DNA of 64,000 bases from Pelobates cultripes (Eukaryota; Chordata; Amphibia; Anura; Pelobatidae). Positions 25,831-37,199 of the stretch are shown here, piece after piece; within the stretch, counting starts at the first letter, position 1, and every line of letters starts with the position of its first letter. The stretch is from positions 105,824,458-105,888,457 of the forward strand of contig OW240915.1 in NCBI GenBank assembly GCA_933207985.1. The letters run 5' to 3'. A program made the translations under genes and the position numbers. Under the pieces are notes generated by a model that worked only from the letters and a program-made list of their open reading frames with translations, had not been told where the DNA came from and ran no database searches.

Positions 25831-27025
25831 CTCTGACGAGTGGATGTTGAATAACCATTATTGTTCTTCCAAGTTGCAACTAAAGTTTTGCTGATTTGTT
25901 TCCAGCTTCTGAGTCCTCCTTATCCTAGTGATAGGAAGGTGTATATCAGTTTATGTTGACTACTGGGTGGAGGCACTGTTTAATATTAATATGCCTCAAT
26001 TGACCTATACCTCTGTTCCAGCCCAGAGTTCCCAATCTATTGCCCAGTTTGGAGCAAAAATGGGGCTACATTAGCATATAACAGTGGATTGTTCTAGTGG
26101 ACTAATAGATTTGAACATGATGAATAGAGGCTTGGTTATGAGGAGGTTTATGATATTAAATGGAAAGGAGTACAAATACATCTTCCTCAAGATTATGGTC
26201 AAAGAGAGGGTGGTAAGTGGACACTTGAAAAAATTGTCTTCCAATATGCCATCCATTTTTTATGAAATGTAATATGAAGTTCCCAGCATCCCAGCCTATC
26301 CCATGATATATCACTTTATCACTGAAAAGCCCAGGATGTTCTCTTTACAATACAGCAAGAATTCGATAGGAACAGAGTAGCTAAAAAGGAGATGCCTGTG
26401 TGCCAAATGTCCAGTACAGATGACACAACTTAATGGGCTGTGTCTCAGGAGGTACATGTTGAGTGAAGAGGTATAACTTATTTTTTGATGGTGTTAGTCA
26501 GTGTCAGTGAAATTTAATATAGTATTATAAAGTATTTTACATATTATTAGAAAATGTGTACACGTACAAAAAGAGAATTCAGACATTGGAGGTTGGATAA
26601 GTGTAGAAAAGTTAATTTTTTGATAAGTGAACTGGCAAGACTCATAGTAGCCCAGTAAGTGAGAAGAATCTAGTTCTCCCACCAGATTCCTCCACTTTTA
26701 GCATCCTTTCTTTGTTTCTCCATGAAGAAAAGGAAATGGAAAAAGCAAAACTGAGAAGGTTTGGAACAAAGTATAGCAGAAGAATTGGTATTGGGAGTCA
26801 TATTATCAAGCAGCCTCTTTCATGCACATGAAGGCTGTTTTTTAATCCTTTCCCAAGACCTCCACTTTAACTACCAGTGCTGCTAATACCACATTTGGCT
26901 TTTTCTACCCCCACTTATACCATGATCGCTATGTTTCATGAGAGTACGAGCAAGGTATCATTGGCAAAACCACAGGAGTTGTTGGCATTGCAAACACAAA
27001 CATTACATACAAACACACCCCTATA
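25831..27025. other. No gene seen
   Basis: Unremarkable sequence. A few mid-length frames on both strands (26071-26682) match no family I know and overlap one another. Confidence 0.5.
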
Positions 27026-27329
27026 TTAACCCCTTCGCGACCGCTGATGGTTCAGGACTGTCATCTGAAAAATTCCCTTGAGGACCGGTGACGGTCCTGA
27101 ACCGTCATAACGGTAAAATGTACTTACCCGATGGTGGGCGATCGGCGTTGCTCCCAGTGTGGGGAGACTGCCTGACAGCCCAGGCAGTCTCCCCACGGCA
27201 AATCAGGACCCCGTGGCCATGTGATCGCTCAACAGATCATTGTTTAGTGAATCAGCGAGTACGCTGGATTCTGTATTTTGGCCCCAGCAGTACCCTATAA
27301 TGTAAGCATGTTTAGATGATTGCAGCCCT

Positions 27330-27840
27330 CTTGGTTTCTTTTATATGATATATTATATATATAATATATGTCTATATATCATATATATATAATGTCATAC
27401 TAAGTGTATTTTTATATTTATATAAAAATACACTTATCATTAAATTACACACGTATATATATATAATACATATAATAACTATATATTGTGCATATATATT
27501 ATTATAAAATACAAATAAGTAAATTAAAATAAATAAAAAATATGTAAAAATAATAATACAAATTAAAAAAAATTATATATCTATATGAAATCTTATTCTA
27601 ACTGTATTTTGATATTAATATATATAAAATACACTTAGAATGAAATTGTATATATATATCTATGTATATATAAATAAATAAAAATAATACGAAATATACA
27701 TATGTCCATATACAAAATTTCATAAATAATTATATAAACATACACGAAGACTTCAAATATATAAATATGCATATACATTTAAATTCTATGTGCGTATTTA
27801 TGTAATATTTTTACATAATTAAGTAATTTTATTGATTGCA
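27330..27840. repeat. AT-rich tract with local palindromes
   Basis: About 500 bp of almost pure A/T with TATA-type repeats. One inverted pair is AAGTGTATTTTTATA / TATAAAAATACACTT (27400-27434). No coding content. Confidence 0.75.
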
Positions 27841-27907
27841 ATTTGAGGGACCTGCCTGACAACCCAGGCCGAAGGTCCAGAGAATTTAATTTGCTAGCAC
27901 TGTATTT

Positions 27908-28522
27908 AACCCTGTAACTTTCTATGACACCCTAAAACCTGTACATGGGGGGTACTGTTTTACTCGGGAGAGTTCGCTGAACACAAATATTAGTGATTCA
28001 AAACAGTAAAACATATCACAGCTATGATATTGTCAGTAAAAGTGACTTTTTTTTTGCATTTTTCACACACAAACAGCACTTTTACTGATGATATAATTGC
28101 TGTGATACGATTTACTGTTTTGAAACACTCATATTTGTGTTCCTCAAAGTCTCCTGAGTATAACAGTGCCCCCCATGTACAGGTTTTATAGCGTTTTTGA
28201 AAGTTACAGGGTCAAATATAAGGGTTAAATATTTTTACACTGACTATTGCCAGTTGGTTATGTTGTCTTTGAGAGTGTATGGTAGCCCAGGAATGAGAAT
28301 TACCCCCTGATGGCATACCATTTGCAAAAGAAGACAACCCAAGGTATTGCAAATGGGGTATGTCCAGTCTTTTTTAGTAGCCACTTAGTCACAAACACTG
28401 GGCAAAATTAGCGTTCAGTTTAGTTTTTTACTTTTTTCACACACAAACAAATTGAACGCTAACTTTGGCTACTAAAAAAGACTGGACATACCCCATATTG
28501 AATACCCTGGGTTGTCTACTTT
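27908..28522. repeat. Two adjacent foldback palindromes
   Basis: Palindrome 1: the left arm begins at 27908 (CCTGTAACTT; CTGTACATGGGGGGTACTG) and the right arm ends at 28213 (CCCCCCATGTACAGG; GTTACAGG), arms about 140 bp around a centre near 28065. Palindrome 2: left arm from 28325 (GACAACCCAAGGTATTGC, GTATGTCCAGTCTTTTTTAG) and right arm to 28522 (CTAAAAAAGACTGGACATAC, GGGTTGTCTAC), centre near 28430. Confidence 0.75.
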
Positions 28523-29316
28523 AAAAAAAAAAAAATATGCACATGTGGGGTGTGATTCAGAGATTTATGACAGATAATAGTGTTACAATGTCACTATTGA
28601 TACATTTTAAAAATATATATTTTCAAACAGCAATTTCCTGTTTGTACTTATAGCCCTATAACTTGCAAAAAACAAAACAAAAAAAGCACGTAAACACTGG
28701 GTGCTTTTAAACTCAGGACAAAATTTTTAATCTATTTAGCATTTTTGTCATTAGCTTTCATAGGTAAGTAAAAGATTTTTCAAGCAAAAGTCAAAAAACA
28801 TGTTTTTTGTTTTTCAATTTTTCACCATATTTTATTTTATTTTTAAGTAAATTATATGACATGATACAAATAATGGTATGTAAAGAAAGCCCTTTTAATC
28901 CTGATAAAAACAATATATAACTTGCATGCGAACAGTAAATGAGAGAGAGAAAAATTACAGCTAAACACAAAAACCACAAACGTGTTAAAAGAGCCCTGGT
29001 CCTTAACGTCCAACATGGCCAAAACAGGCCGGTCCTGAAGGGGTTAAAATGCCAAAATTATATACAAACACACCCTTTCATGCACATACCAACACTACAC
29101 ACAGATGCACACCTACATTTAAAAGCCAACAATACATACAAACACATCCCTGCTTTGCAATGGCAACAGTACATATAAACACACTCCTTTGCACACACAT
29201 TCTCCATACAAAAACTTGCTTACTTTCACATGCACAAACATTGCTCACAAATAAAATCCTGTTGGAGTGGGCATAGATCCCTATCTGGCATAGCATTGTA
29301 AGAGTTGTACAACAGA

Positions 29317-30150
29317 TTAGCAGAAAAACACCCCCAAGGCATAATGTTTCCACCTCAAGGTTTGATGGTGGGGATGGTGTTCTTCGGGTCATAGGCAGCA
29401 TCCCTCCTCCTCCAAACATAGCGAGTTGAATTGATGCCAATGGGCTAGATTTTTGGTCTCATCTGACCATAACACTTTCACCCAGTTTTCCTCTGAATCA
29501 TTCAGATGTTCATTGGCAAACTTCAGATGGCCCTGTACATGTGCTTTCTTGTGCAGGGTTACCTTGCGGGCACTGCAGGATTTCAGTCCTTCACGGCAAT
29601 TGGTTCTGGGCTGATTCCTCACTGGTCTCATGATCAATGAAACTCCACAAGATGAGATCTTGCATGGAACACCAGACCGAGGGATGCTGACAATTATTTT
29701 GTGTTTCTTCCATTTACGAATAATCGCACCAACTGTTTTCACATTCTCACCAAGCTGCTTGGCTATGGTCTTGTAGCCCATTCCAGCCTTGTGTAGGGAG
29801 AGTTTGGAATCTGATTGATTGCTTCTGTGGACAGGTGTCTTTTATGCAGTTGAGATTAGGAGCACTCCCTTTAAAAGAGTACTCTTAATCTCAGCTCGTT
29901 ACCTGTATAAAAGACAACTGGGAGCCAGAAATCAAGCTGATCTATAGGGGATTAAATATTTACTTCACTCTTTGACATGCAAATCAATTTATAACTTTTT
30001 TGACATGCATTTTTCTGGATTTATTTTTTTTGTTATTCTGTCTCTCACTGTTAAAATACACTTAATATTAAAATTATACACTGATCATTTCTTTGTCAGG
30101 GGGCAAATGTTCAAAATCGGCATGGGATCAAATACTTTGTTCCCTCACTG
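29317..30150 (-). mobile_element. Tc1-like element, truncated copy
   Basis: The right end reads GTTCCCTCACTG followed by TA (30151-30152), a Tc1-type terminus. GGATCAAATAC-type direct repeats lie within it (an inner copy, AGGGGATTAAATATTTACTT, near 29946). Homology with the copy at 43733-44859 starts at TTAGCAGAAAAACACCC, so the other half, including the third catalytic residue and the second inverted repeat, is missing here. Confidence 0.8.
29389..29781 (-). pseudogene. Tc1-like transposase, N-terminal half
   Basis: A 130-codon minus frame. It contains a helix-turn-helix segment ([20 protein letters not shown]), a basic linker, [17 protein letters not shown] and [12 protein letters not shown], the latter holding the first catalytic Asp. 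After ETK the frame departs from the family (a frameshift near 29445), and the element is then truncated. It is a close relative of the frame at 43925-44350. An internal deletion joins RNQPRTN to the downstream CREGLKSC block. Inactive. Confidence 0.85.
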
Positions 30151-30159
30151 TATATATAC

Positions 30160-30361
30160 CTTGCCACACAGGTGCACACACACACATACACAGAAACGCA
30201 CACTGACATACACCTTGACATAGATACACACACAAATTGACATATATATACACACACACACACATACAAACACACAAACAAAGCAACAACCAGATCTAAA
30301 TCCAGTACTTGTTTGTCCTGGCACTAGGGTGAGCTGTTAGTGGTAAAAACAGATCTCTTAC
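30160..30361. other. CA-rich spacer
   Basis: Short CACA/TACA runs (30175-30285), then unremarkable sequence up to the following MITE. Confidence 0.5.
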
Positions 30362-30819
30362 TTAAAGGAACACTGTACCATCAGGACTTCAAGCATATTC
30401 CTGACTCCAAAGTGTTAAAAACGCTATTTAGCTGCCCGGCACCCCCTTGCCCCCCTTAAATAAGTAGGAAAGCAATGGGAGGCTATCGCGCATGTGCTGC
30501 AAAATGCCACACTGCACCAATCAGTTTCTCCTCATGGAGATGCATTGACTCAGTTGTATATCTATGAGGAAAGTTCAACACGTTTGGAGACACTGAACAT
30601 CAATGCTACAACTATGGTGTCAGGAATATATGTATTCCTGACACCATAGTTTTGAAAACACTATTCACCCTGGCTTTATGTGATAATGACTATGCCCCTT
30701 CCCTTTCATGACACTGTCAAAAAGGGACCAAGCATGGATGTCATTACAATTATGCCCCCCTCTGGAAAAATTCCTGCGGATGCCCATGACAACTACATTA
30801 TCCTGTAGTGCCCCTTTAA
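30362..30819 (+). mobile_element. T2/Kolobok-type MITE
   Basis: Left end TTAAAGGAACACTGTACC, right end TATCCTGTAGTGCCCCTTTAA; 458 bp. A stem-loop with GTGTCAGGAATA / TATTCCTGACAC lies at 30618-30645, and the core CCAATCAGTTTCTCCTCATGG is shared with other copies. It is intact in outline and non-coding. Confidence 0.75.
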
Positions 30820-30890
30820 CTGACAGGAATCTATATCAGACCAAGCTGCCAATTCTTCAGGACTTTCTTTGCAATGCAGCATGTGAAATA

Positions 30891-31079
30891 ATTGTAGATT
30901 ATGCTAGCTTTAGTGTACCTATAATCTTAATTTTATTAATGACAGGAGGAAAATATTTGCTTAAGTCTCTTTTTACTAGAACTACACAGTGGCATATTAA
31001 CACAGAGAAGAAACACAACGAATCAGAAAAAAAGTTAGGTACAATAAAACTCCCCTCCCCACACATAACTTCCTCTTCC
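30891..31079 (+). repeat. Inverted terminal repeat, left
   Basis: Outer 49 nt (ATTGTAGATTATGCTAGC onward) pair with the internal complementary region at 31470-31518. From 30941 the sequence is the inverse of the right-end repeat at 35722-35855, with small differences. Confidence 0.75.
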
Positions 31080-31469
31080 AAGCTGCGACAAAAAACAGAA
31101 CAAAAGGCAGAAAAAACAATGTAGATAAAAAAAATTAAGTCCTTGATACAATGAAAGCAACAACGTCATCCATCCGAGAAGAAATGTCAAACTTGGCACC
31201 ACAGACTGACTGTAAACTGAAACGAGAGAAACAGAATCGAAAGGGTTAGTTAGATAATTAAATGTACTCTGAACAAAACATGCAGGCACCCTGTGCAGCA
31301 ATCAGAAATACTGTAATATACAGAGATCACAACCCTTACGGACACCTGAGCAAGTGACAGGTAGCAGAGACAACAAGCAGAGTTGCATACTTACCTGATT
31401 ACCCCAAACTTTTGAGAGTTAACCAACAAGGGAAGAATAAGAATGGTAAGGAAATATTCGTCTCCTGGC

Positions 31470-31548
31470 ATTAATAAAATTAAGATTATAGGTACGATAA
31501 AGCTAGCATAATCTACAATTTTATAACATGACAGGAGGCTTCATATTT
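31470..31548 (+). repeat. Internal complementary region of the DIRS-like element
   Basis: First 49 nt: inverse of the left terminus. Last about 30 nt: inverse of the right terminus (35840-35868). The junction between the two parts is at about 31518. In DIRS elements such a region is thought to template circle formation during replication. Confidence 0.65.
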
Positions 31549-32199
31549 GTGGTTTTAATGCTCAGCCAACAAATCCAACGATGCTTGTTTCGTTGGTACC
31601 TAATCCGGGAGATAACAAGAGCAATCCCGAATGGACCTTCCAGTTGCAAGAAATGATGGCAGATCGATCGATGAAGATGCCAGTTGTCGGTGTTCCTCAA
31701 ATTGTGGGGAAAAAACCCAATCCAGCGTTAGATCCACCGTACATGGGGGATTGTGACCTTGTTCCTAGAAGACGGTCAATGAATCAGCAAAGATGACATT
31801 ATGTCTATTTTCCTGCAGATGCAAAATTCAGAAGATCATTGGCGGGCTTGGACCTGTGAGAAAACTGCCACCAAGTCCCGACCCTTGACATGAAAGCTGG
31901 CTCCACCTATTTGTTCCCATGTAACAGAGGATTAAGAGCAGCTTGATTTTGCGATCTAGTGATTTTTACATTTATTTTTTATTAAAGATTTACTTATTTA
32001 TCCAATTTTTATTTTTTTTATTTAATTAAGGAGCGCACATACTCTATTTTTTGTTTTGAGTTTTCCCTCATCTAGTCGCTTGACAGTGTATGTAGCAGCC
32101 CATTTGATTTTATCATCATTTAACATTGCATTTACCTGTATACATAGTTTTTGTATACCACCCATCTTCATCTAGAGCCCCCTGACCTCATATCTTTGC

Positions 32200-32922
32200 C
32201 TAGTACGTATATACAACGTAGAGCCCATTCACCAATGCCAGCTGAATCCAGGGAACAAATATTGCGAAAAGGGTAGCTTTAACCACCAGGAGCAGGGACT
32301 GTGCCCGGGTTTCGAGAACATCGGATAGCCTGACCCAAGCTAGACGCAGGTCGTGAGCAATACTCCAGTGGAAGATTGGGTCCTGACTTTGTGACATCTG
32401 TGTAGGACTCAATGTCGAAGAGGGGTTCCCCCATAGAGTCCAAGCAGCTATCCTTGTCGGTACCTGAACAGGTGGGTGAGTGAAAGATAAATCCAGGGTG
32501 GCCTCCGTGAGGGGATTTGTGTACAGAGGGAGGGTCCTCCACCTCCAAACGTGCTCTCCAGATACGTTTTCAGAGAAGTAGAGGTCTCTCCTGCCATATC
32601 TCCCAAGATTGCTAACGGCTCGGGAACTCAAAGCCGACCCGGGACTCTGGTCTTTCCATGCGCCCAGTGCGTACGGTATACTTGCAGACCGGGGTTGTGT
32701 GTTTTCCTCATTCCCGCCATGCGAGTGAGGCAGTGCATGTCCGATTTTGGAGGTATCAAAGTCTCTTGCTTCCTCATATAGGAGAAACTGCCTGAGGAGT
32801 TTGTCCACAATCGTGTGAATAATAAAGCAGTGCGCGGTTGCTTGCTTGATACAATGCAGATAATACCATAACATACACACCTGCAATAACTGGGGCTGAC
32901 CCATTAAAAGTACAACCTCCAT
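32200..32922 (-). other. Unrecognised open frame in the DIRS-like element
   Basis: A 240-codon minus-strand frame. The C-terminal half (SFTHPPVQVP, DPIFHWSIAHDLRLAWVRL, ETRAQSLLLVVKA) has protein-like composition and overlaps an 89-codon frame in another phase. It would be the gag or recombinase position in a minus-strand DIRS element, but no Arg-His-Arg-Tyr recombinase set or zinc knuckle is visible. It may be chance or a decayed gene. A second long minus frame, 35105-35623 (172 codons, hydrophobic and Phe-rich at its start), is equally unrecognised. Confidence 0.2.
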
Positions 32923-32929
32923 GAATATA

Positions 32930-33185
32930 TCTAGTATGGAGGTATAGGAGCACTAACAAAGTGGGCCAATCATTGGAGCTGTACCAGAGACAGCCAGGTC
33001 AAACAACCCATACTATGTCCAGTAAGGCATCAGGGAAAATGCAAATATGGTGAGAGGGTCTCCCCCAGTAATACCTCAGTGGGTATATCCCGAATGGAGG
33101 TACAGTGGCACAGACCAAGCAGGCCAATTAAAGGAGCCGTAACAGTGAGAGCCAGCTCAAACAGGCAATACCGTGCCTGATCAGG
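32930..33185. repeat. Diverged tandem duplication, about 160-170 bp
   Basis: Two copies with shared blocks: TATGGAGGTATAGGAGCAC / AATGGAGGTACAGTGGCAC, GGGCCAAT / AGGCCAAT, GAGACAGCCAGGTCAAACAA / GAGAGCCAGCTCAAACAG. Confidence 0.55.
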
Positions 33186-33364
33186 TAGCACCTATATAAA
33201 GAAAATAAATAGTAGATCAGCCGTTAGATCTAATGGAGGGGTTCTCTCCAATTTCCCAGCTGTTACGATGCAGTGTCTCCAAGAGGCTCTGGTGAGGTAG
33301 ACAGAACACTTACTGTAAGAGAGGTAACATCAGCGGCAAACTACAGTATGTAGCACAAACATCC

Positions 33365-33930
33365 ATTTTGGGTTGAGTTTATCAGGGACGCCCCTCTAAT
33401 AAGACACGAGTACCCTGTACTGGTATAAGCCTGTAAGATAAACGAAGACTGACGGTAGCATGATGAATGACCATGTTGGGTAGTGTCAAGAGACTGGCTC
33501 ACCCCCCAATAAGGAAATCAGAATCCAGTACTGTAATAAACTGTAACGTAAACAGTAACTGATGGGAACAGTATAAGTATTCATACTGGGCTGTGCATAT
33601 GAGAGGGGCTCAGCAGTGGGATGAGCGTATGAGAGGGCCGCACTCTCTACTAATGTAATCAGTATCCATGTCAGCACCAGGCTGACAGTATGAGAGGGGC
33701 GCACCCTCTTATAATACAATCAGAGACTATATAAACCTCTGGCTGAGTATATGAGAGGGGGTCACCCTCTAATCATGTACTTTGCACCAATATCAGCATC
33801 GGGCTGAGGTTATGGTAGGGCCACACCCTCTTATAATGTAAGTTGTAGCAATATCAGAGTTGGGCTGAAGTCATGAGAGGGGCCCACCCTCTAATAATGA
33901 AATTTCTTCCAGTATCAATCATATGAGAGG
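33365..33930. repeat. Degenerate tandem array inside the DIRS-like element
   Basis: About eight units, each with the pattern TATGAGAGGGGCGCACCCTC followed by TTATAATG, an ATCAG-type block and GGGCTGA. Period roughly 60-75 bp. Each unit holds a small inverted motif GAGAGGG...CCCTCT. Confidence 0.65.
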
Positions 33931-35721
33931 TGGATTCAAACTGGGAATAAACAAGACTGACAGTAGTCAGAACTACAATACAACCTTAGGGCTGTACCCA
34001 TGAGTCTAATATGGGAGTCACGCTGATAAGCTGTAATAACTAGAAAAATAAGAAACCTAAAAACTGCTGCCTGGATCCCGCCAAGATGGCCACTGGTAGC
34101 CTGAGGAAATGCTGGAGACGTTCTCCATGATCCACGAGAGCCTTGACGTCCAGAGTGGAAGGAAAAAACGAAAGACACAAAACAAAGAAATGACAGAACT
34201 AAAAATAAAGTTGAGATAAAGAAAACATGTACATCAGAGGAAAAGTAATATCACGGAAAGGAAATAAAGGACAGTTACACCAAATAGGAAATAACCAATC
34301 AATCTACATGACATAGATATATCTACATAGATATAATAAGATATAGGATATGTATCTAAAAACAGAAGAAAATAACGAAGAAAAATCACAAACACCGGTA
34401 TGCAGCGCATCCTGAAAACTGAACAAAACTGTAAACACATAAGGTCGGGATGGTACACCTCGACATAAAGAGCAGTACACGGGCTGTATGAGGAGGTCCT
34501 AACCTGGCAGGGCAGGAAAGAAACCTGTGCAACTGGGGAGGAAACCCCTGGCTGGGCTCATCACCCACCAAAGGGGCTCAGCATGCACCACAACGTGTAC
34601 TACAGTGAGGCAATATACACAAAACCGACCAATATATGCCACATAGTGAAAAAAATGGACCCCAACACCATAGTGCAGGCAGGAGCAGATCAAGGAGAGA
34701 AGGAGGGGTAGAGGCCTGAAATGAAGCCTGTGGCACACAAGGAGAATAAAAGGAAGAGAAAATACCAGTATAATACAATAAAAAGCAAATAAAATAGAAT
34801 CCCACGCAAAGATAATTTATATAGGGAATCTAAAACACATAAACCATCTCACTTAACTGAATGGAAGGACTATAAACAGTATAAGGGAAATCCAAAACTC
34901 CCACCATCTAACCAGGACATATTATCAAAATACCAATGCAATGTTCCTTGGTAAAAGCAGATGGATGGAAGGAGTTAACCCCTGCAGTGTCTCAATCCTG
35001 AACTTTATGACACTGCAGAAGGAGCATGAACCTTTAGCTATAAGGTTAGCTATAACGGCCATCTCAGGAGACCCTGTCATCAGAGGGGAAAGACAGGGAG
35101 CTGCTTACCCCACGGAAGTAGTTCCAACCACGTGGGAAGGGCAATGGTCACCCACACTCTCCTCCGTTGCCCGGGCGCACATGGGCCACGGCAACAACCG
35201 GCCGTGGCTCAATGGAGCTGAGAAAATGTATGTGGTGAGGGAGGGGGGTCCGATCATCGGGATCTTGCGCAATTGCGTGAGGTCCAAGGAGGCCGCAGGG
35301 AAAAAACACGTAGGACCGCCGGAGATAAACTCTGTGGTCCTGGTGCTCTGGAAGTCGAAAGGGGCAGCAAGGCAGAAACCTCCGAAACTATCTAACACCC
35401 AGTAGCACAAATAAAATAATGGGGAAAAGCCATCAGCTATATGCCAACAATTACTGAAAACAGGAGTGAAGAACAAAAGGGTCAAAGGGTAGATCAAGTC
35501 AGCCAGAGAAAGGCTAGACAAGCCTAAGGTAAAAAAAAAAAAATAGATAGGAAAAACTAGGTAGAAATAATGGAATAAAAGGGGAGAGGAAAGCAAAACA
35601 AAACCCCTAAAATCAATCCACAATTAAAGTAGGCATAAATTAAAATTCACAGCCATCCACAAGAGCAAGAAGCAGTGGTACTCTGACCTGTACTGATGTG
35701 GAGCAGCAAAGAAAGAGGGAG

Positions 35722-35868
35722 TTATGTGTGGGGAGGGGAGTTTTATTGTACCTAACTTTTTTCTGATTGGTTGTTTTTTTTCTCTGTGTTAATGTGCTGC
35801 TGTGGAGTTCTAGTAAAGAGAGACTTAAGCAAATATGAAGCCTCCTGTCATGTTATAAAATAACTTTT
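35722..35868 (-). repeat. Inverted terminal repeat, right
   Basis: Inverse of 30941-31079; ends GAAGCCTCCTGTCATGTTAT. The last nucleotides are matched again by the internal complementary region at 31519-31548. Confidence 0.75.
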
Positions 35869-35889
35869 TCTGTTAAATGTTTACTCATT

Positions 35890-36147
35890 TTCTTCTGCAG
35901 TATGTCACACACATATAAACACATGAGAGTAGGATACTGAATGCTGCCTATGCCTGTGCCTCCACCGCCTCCTCCCTCCATCACGTTGCTTTCTTTATGA
36001 AGTCACTGGCTGTCACTTCCCCTCAACTGGCTGATACTACTGGGCTCAGCAATACCCATCTGGTGGCCCTAAGTGCATGGGCCACCTGATGGACCCATAA
36101 AGCATTCAGGTCTTGATGCAGCTGCACTGGCAATAGTTCTGCCACTG
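35890..36147 (-). mobile_element. Short hAT-like element copy
   Basis: The right end, inverted, reads CAGTGGCAGAACTATTGCC, the same terminus as at 9190. It contains GGTGGCCCTAAGTGCATGGG and GCCACCTGATGGACCC, shared with 45745-45790 and 63070-63100. The CA tract is reduced to a short block near 35905. Left end not defined. Confidence 0.5.
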
Positions 36148-36329
36148 ATGTAAATCCTTTTGGATCATCATGTTCTGTTTGATATTCATTAAAATCTATG
36201 TTGTAAAGAGAAATTATTTTAATTGTATATGTATTCATCATGTTACTTAGCAATGCTTATACAATATGGGTGAAAGCAATTCTCAAAGCAGTTTCTATTG
36301 TTTGCTATTTACAGAATGTATTATGTGAT

Positions 36330-36625
36330 TTTAGGGGGCCAATCGACACTAGGTTGGTACTCTGCCTCCTCCTATACATTGAATCAATGCTTTCCTATGG
36401 GGATTTCATGGAGGCTGGGTATCCTCATGGAGAGCAAGTTAGGCGACCTAGAGTCTGTTAAACTCCCAGAAGGGTCTCTAGTTGCTATCTGATAGCACTG
36501 CAATGTAAACATTGCAGTTTTTAAGTAACCGTAATGTTTTACATTGCAGGACTAAGTTGGACAGGTAAATTGCACGCAGACCACTTCAACGAGATGATGA
36601 GGCCTGGGTGCCTATTGTATATCTC
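36330..36625 (+). mobile_element. T2/Kolobok-like MITE remnant
   Basis: Shares AATGCTTTCCTATGGGGAT, a stem around GCAATGTAAACATTGC (36501-36516), and the end block GACCACTTCAACGAG...GGGTGCCTA with the complete MITE at 52094-52595. Termini have decayed. Confidence 0.45.
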
Positions 36626-37014
36626 TAAGCCCTGAACTACTCCACAGTATCCCAATATTGGTGGGTGCAACACTAACTCCAATGTGAGAGACACATTTAT
36701 TAGTGCTAGTGCTAAATAAACTAAAGTGTATATATTGAATATATAAAATAGAAAATTAATGTGATAAAAAGCACAAGTAAAAAAAATACAGTATCAAAAC
36801 CAAAGTGATATTTATTTGATGTATATGCTCACAATGCATATCATATATGTGCTCTATATCAAATGAAAAGTATAATTAAGGCGGCATTGCTATACAAAAC
36901 CACCCTAATGTATACTATTTTTCTGTGGTCACCTCAGATGTCCCTTTGGAGGTGACCACATGAATGTATATATAGCAGATATTGTGAATTAATACATTAA
37001 AGCATTATCACTTT
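36626..37014. other. No gene seen
   Basis: AT-rich sequence with GTGACC/GGTCAC-type inverted fragments at 36920-36960 (GTGGTCACCTC and GAGGTGACCAC). No recognised element. Confidence 0.4.
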
Positions 37015-37197
37015 AATAGCATCTTCCCACGAAAAGTGCAATAGCCTCCCAATGTTTTCGTATGGGAAAGCACTGGATTGGCTGAGCTCATGAAGACTGG
37101 ATGTGGGCCAGGTGGGGGGAATTTGAAAACCTTTTATCTACACAAAGAGGAGGCAGGGTAAACACGATTGTATTTCTGACACTATAGTGTTCCTTTA
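37015..37197 (+). mobile_element. T2/Kolobok-type MITE, right part
   Basis: Contains GGAAAGCACTGGATTGGCTGA (compare 16377-16397) and ends TTTCTGACACTATAGTGTTC then CTTTAA at about 37197, followed by an (AAAAT)n run. The left end is missing. Confidence 0.6.
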
Positions 37198-37199
37198 AT

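Larger units (their letters stand above)
27030..29043 (+). mobile_element. TTAA-flanked 2-kb element (piggyBac-like ends)
   Basis: TTAA at 27026-27029 and 29044-29047 flank inverted ends CCCCTTCGCGACCG and CGGTCCTGAAGGGG, 12 of 14 positions matching when inverted. Inside: a perfect hairpin GTGGGGAGACTGCCTG / CAGGCAGTCTCCCCAC (27158-27194), an AT-rich tract (27330-27840) and two large palindromes (27908-28213, 28325-28522). No transposase frame is visible. Partial relatives are at about 41860-42636, 48838-49680 and 55030-55760. TTAA duplication with CCC ends points to piggyBac-like, but Kolobok-type also uses TTAA. Confidence 0.65.
30891..35868 (-). mobile_element. DIRS-like element (YR retrotransposon architecture)
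   Basis: Inverted terminal repeats lie at 30891-31079 and 35722-35868. They share about 130 bp, including TTGCTTAAGTCTC, GTTAGGTACAATAAAAC and CTCCCCTCCCCACACATAAC. An internal segment at 31470-31548 is complementary to the outer 49 nt of the left repeat (two mismatches) and then continues with the inverted outer end of the right repeat (ATAACATGACAGGAGG). That is the internal complementary region that defines DIRS elements; its position near the left end implies minus orientation. About 4 kb of interior has minus-strand frames but no recognisable RT, RNase H or tyrosine recombinase. It is either decayed or non-autonomous. Confidence 0.6.

Noticed and set aside
34941..35623. Opposite long frames of 154 and 172 codons
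   Set aside because: They overlap on opposite strands within the DIRS-like element, and neither shows a known motif; not called as genes.
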